Below are positions 62,982-64,000 of a stretch of 64,000 nucleotides of DNA, piece after piece. The stretch lies in assembly GCA_023424015.1 (NCBI GenBank), contig JAFAEM010000009.1, positions 1-64,000 of the forward strand, in the 5' to 3' direction. The position numbers were made by a program, and so were the translations under genes. Positions within the stretch are counted from its first letter, which is position 1; every line of letters begins with the position of its first letter. Source of the DNA: Bacteroidota bacterium (GTDB taxonomy: Bacteria; Bacteroidota; Bacteroidia; Chitinophagales; Chitinophagaceae). The notes under the pieces are model-generated. The model had not been told where the DNA came from. It saw only the letters and a list, made by a program, of their open reading frames with translations, and did not search any database.

Positions 62982-64000
62982 CATGACAATCCGTGTTCCC
63001 CGGTCCCTGTTTCAAAGTATCTCCGGTTCAAAGAAGGAGGAACGCGGATCCTTATTATGATCGGTTATGATTGTGGCATAGCAGACACTGATCATAATAA
63101 ATCATAACTATCATGACAATCCGCGTTCTCCGGTCCCTGTTTCAAAGTCTCTCCGGTTCAAAGAAGGAGGAACGCGGATCATTATGATTATTATGATCGG
63201 TTATGATTGGGGCATAGCAGACACTGATCATAATAAATCATAACAATCATGACATTCTGCGTTCCCCGGTCCCTGTTTCAAAGTATCTCCGGTTCAAGAA
63301 GGAGGAACGCGGATCCTTATTATGATCGGTTATGATTGTGGCATAGCAGACACTGATCATAATAAATCATAACCATCATGACAATCCGTGTTCATCGGTC
63401 CCTGTTTCAAAGTATCTCCGGTTCAAAGAAGGAGGAACGCGGATCCTTATTATGATCGGTTATGATTGTGGCATAGCAGACACTGATCATAATAAATCAT
63501 AACCATCATGACAACCTGCGTTCCCCGGTCTCAAATTCAAAGTTTCTCCGGTTCAAAGAAGGAGGAACGCTGATCCTTATGATGATTACGATCGGTTATG
63601 ATTGTGGCATAGCAGACACTGATCATAATAAATCATAACTATCATGACAATCTGCGTTCTCCGGTCCCTGTTTCAAAGTATCTCCTGTTCAAAGAAGGAG
63701 GAACGCGGATCTTTATGATTATTATGATCGGTTATGATAATGGCTTAGCAGACACTGATCATAATAAATCATAACTATCATGACAATCCGCGTTCTCCGG
63801 TCCCTATTTCAAAGTATCTCCGGTTCAAAGAAGGAGGAACGCGGATCATTATGATTATTATGATCGGTTATGATTGTGGCATAGCAGACACTGATCATAA
63901 TAAATCATAACCATCATGACAATCTGCGTTCTCCGGTCCCTGTTTCAAAGTATATCCGGTTCAAAGAATGAGGAACGCGGATCCTTATGATGATTATGAT
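62982..64000. repeat. Tandem array of 129-136-bp imperfect palindromes, at least 8 copies
   Basis: CATGACAAT-like unit starts fall at 62982, 63112, 63248, 63377, 63507, 63643, 63779 and 63915; the last copy is cut by the window end. Unit lengths are 130, 136, 129, 130, 136, 136 and 136. Each unit holds an ATCCGCGTTC/GAACGCGGAT inverted repeat and an outer AATCATAAC/GTTATGATT pair, so each can fold into a hairpin of about 109 bases. Length changes come mostly from a 6-base difference in the ATTATGAT part. No gene lies in it. Confidence 0.9.

Noticed and set aside
62886..63107. 73-codon frame at the start of the palindrome array
   Set aside because: It spans the spacer and first repeat unit and has no protein-like pattern.
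62982..64000. CRISPR array
   Set aside because: Units are 129-136 bases and nearly identical throughout, with no unique spacers, no short repeat of 25-40 bases and no cas genes.
62982..64000. Integron attC cassette array
   Set aside because: Imperfect palindromes fit superficially, but there are no cassette genes between units and no integrase in the window.

Overview
The window reads as a chromosomal segment of a Bacteroidota bacterium, most likely class Chitinophagia (Chitinophagaceae-like). The pointers are a secreted protein with a gliding-motility/type IX secretion C-terminal domain, Bacteroidota-restricted families (DUF4294- and DUF4251-like), a bacillithiol-type deacetylase, a LytS/LytTR two-component pair, many lipoproteins with short N-terminal signals, weak Shine-Dalgarno sequences, and exact copies of the Bacteroidota -7 promoter element TAnnTTTG upstream of several genes. 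I see no transposase, phage, CRISPR or plasmid gene; this is mostly housekeeping and envelope DNA, with repeat elements between genes.

Layout. 0.2-3.7 kb: a NUDIX hydrolase, then folC, a macro-domain protein and a TonB-like protein on the minus strand. 4.0-15.3 kb: a CHRD lipoprotein, then a long minus-strand run (MATE exporter, radical SAM protein, membrane protein, agmatinase-family enzyme, fatty acid desaturase, BshB1-like deacetylase, DUF4294 protein, CcmF, CcmE). 15.5-20.8 kb: acyl-CoA dehydrogenase, YggS, an intradiol-dioxygenase-like lipoprotein, a 108-bp tandem repeat, and a LytS-type kinase with its LytTR regulator. 20.85-21.93 kb: a compact minus-strand operon of two small SET-domain methyltransferases with a 53-residue lysine-rich protein between them, the best candidate for an undescribed system. 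22-29.4 kb: Cu/Zn superoxide dismutase lipoprotein, DUF4251 protein, small beta-barrel, ROK kinase, transglutaminase-like protein, M28 peptidase and a ferredoxin-type reductase. 29.5-37.5 kb: a secreted multidomain protein, a class III cyclase fused to TolB-like and TPR domains, an LEA14-like lipoprotein, a CocE/NonD hydrolase, a RibD-type reductase and a lone ATPase-like domain. 37.7-52.7 kb: histidine kinase, YbhB-like protein, lipoproteins, HD hydrolase, voltage-gated K+ channel, beta-lactamase-like lipoprotein plus orphan ABC ATPase, sterol-desaturase-like protein, hydrolase, ankyrin protein, OmpA/PD40 protein, and small stress-type proteins (CsbD, PHA-granule type, pirin).

The last part is dominated by one 8.7-kb gene for a cyclic beta-1,2-glucan synthase-like protein (52.9-61.6 kb), followed by a YciF-like DUF892 protein, a tRNA-Arg(ACG), a tRNA-like remnant just upstream of it, and a tandem array of about 130-136-bp imperfect palindromes that runs off the window end.

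Functional themes are envelope and periplasm (TonB-like, OmpA, glucan synthase, lipoproteins, desaturases), cytochrome c maturation (CcmE with a CxxxY motif, CcmF), thiol and oxidative protection (BshB1, SOD, pirin), and signalling (two histidine kinases, one cyclase, one HD hydrolase). All functional statements rest on motif and family recognition by eye; no database search was run.
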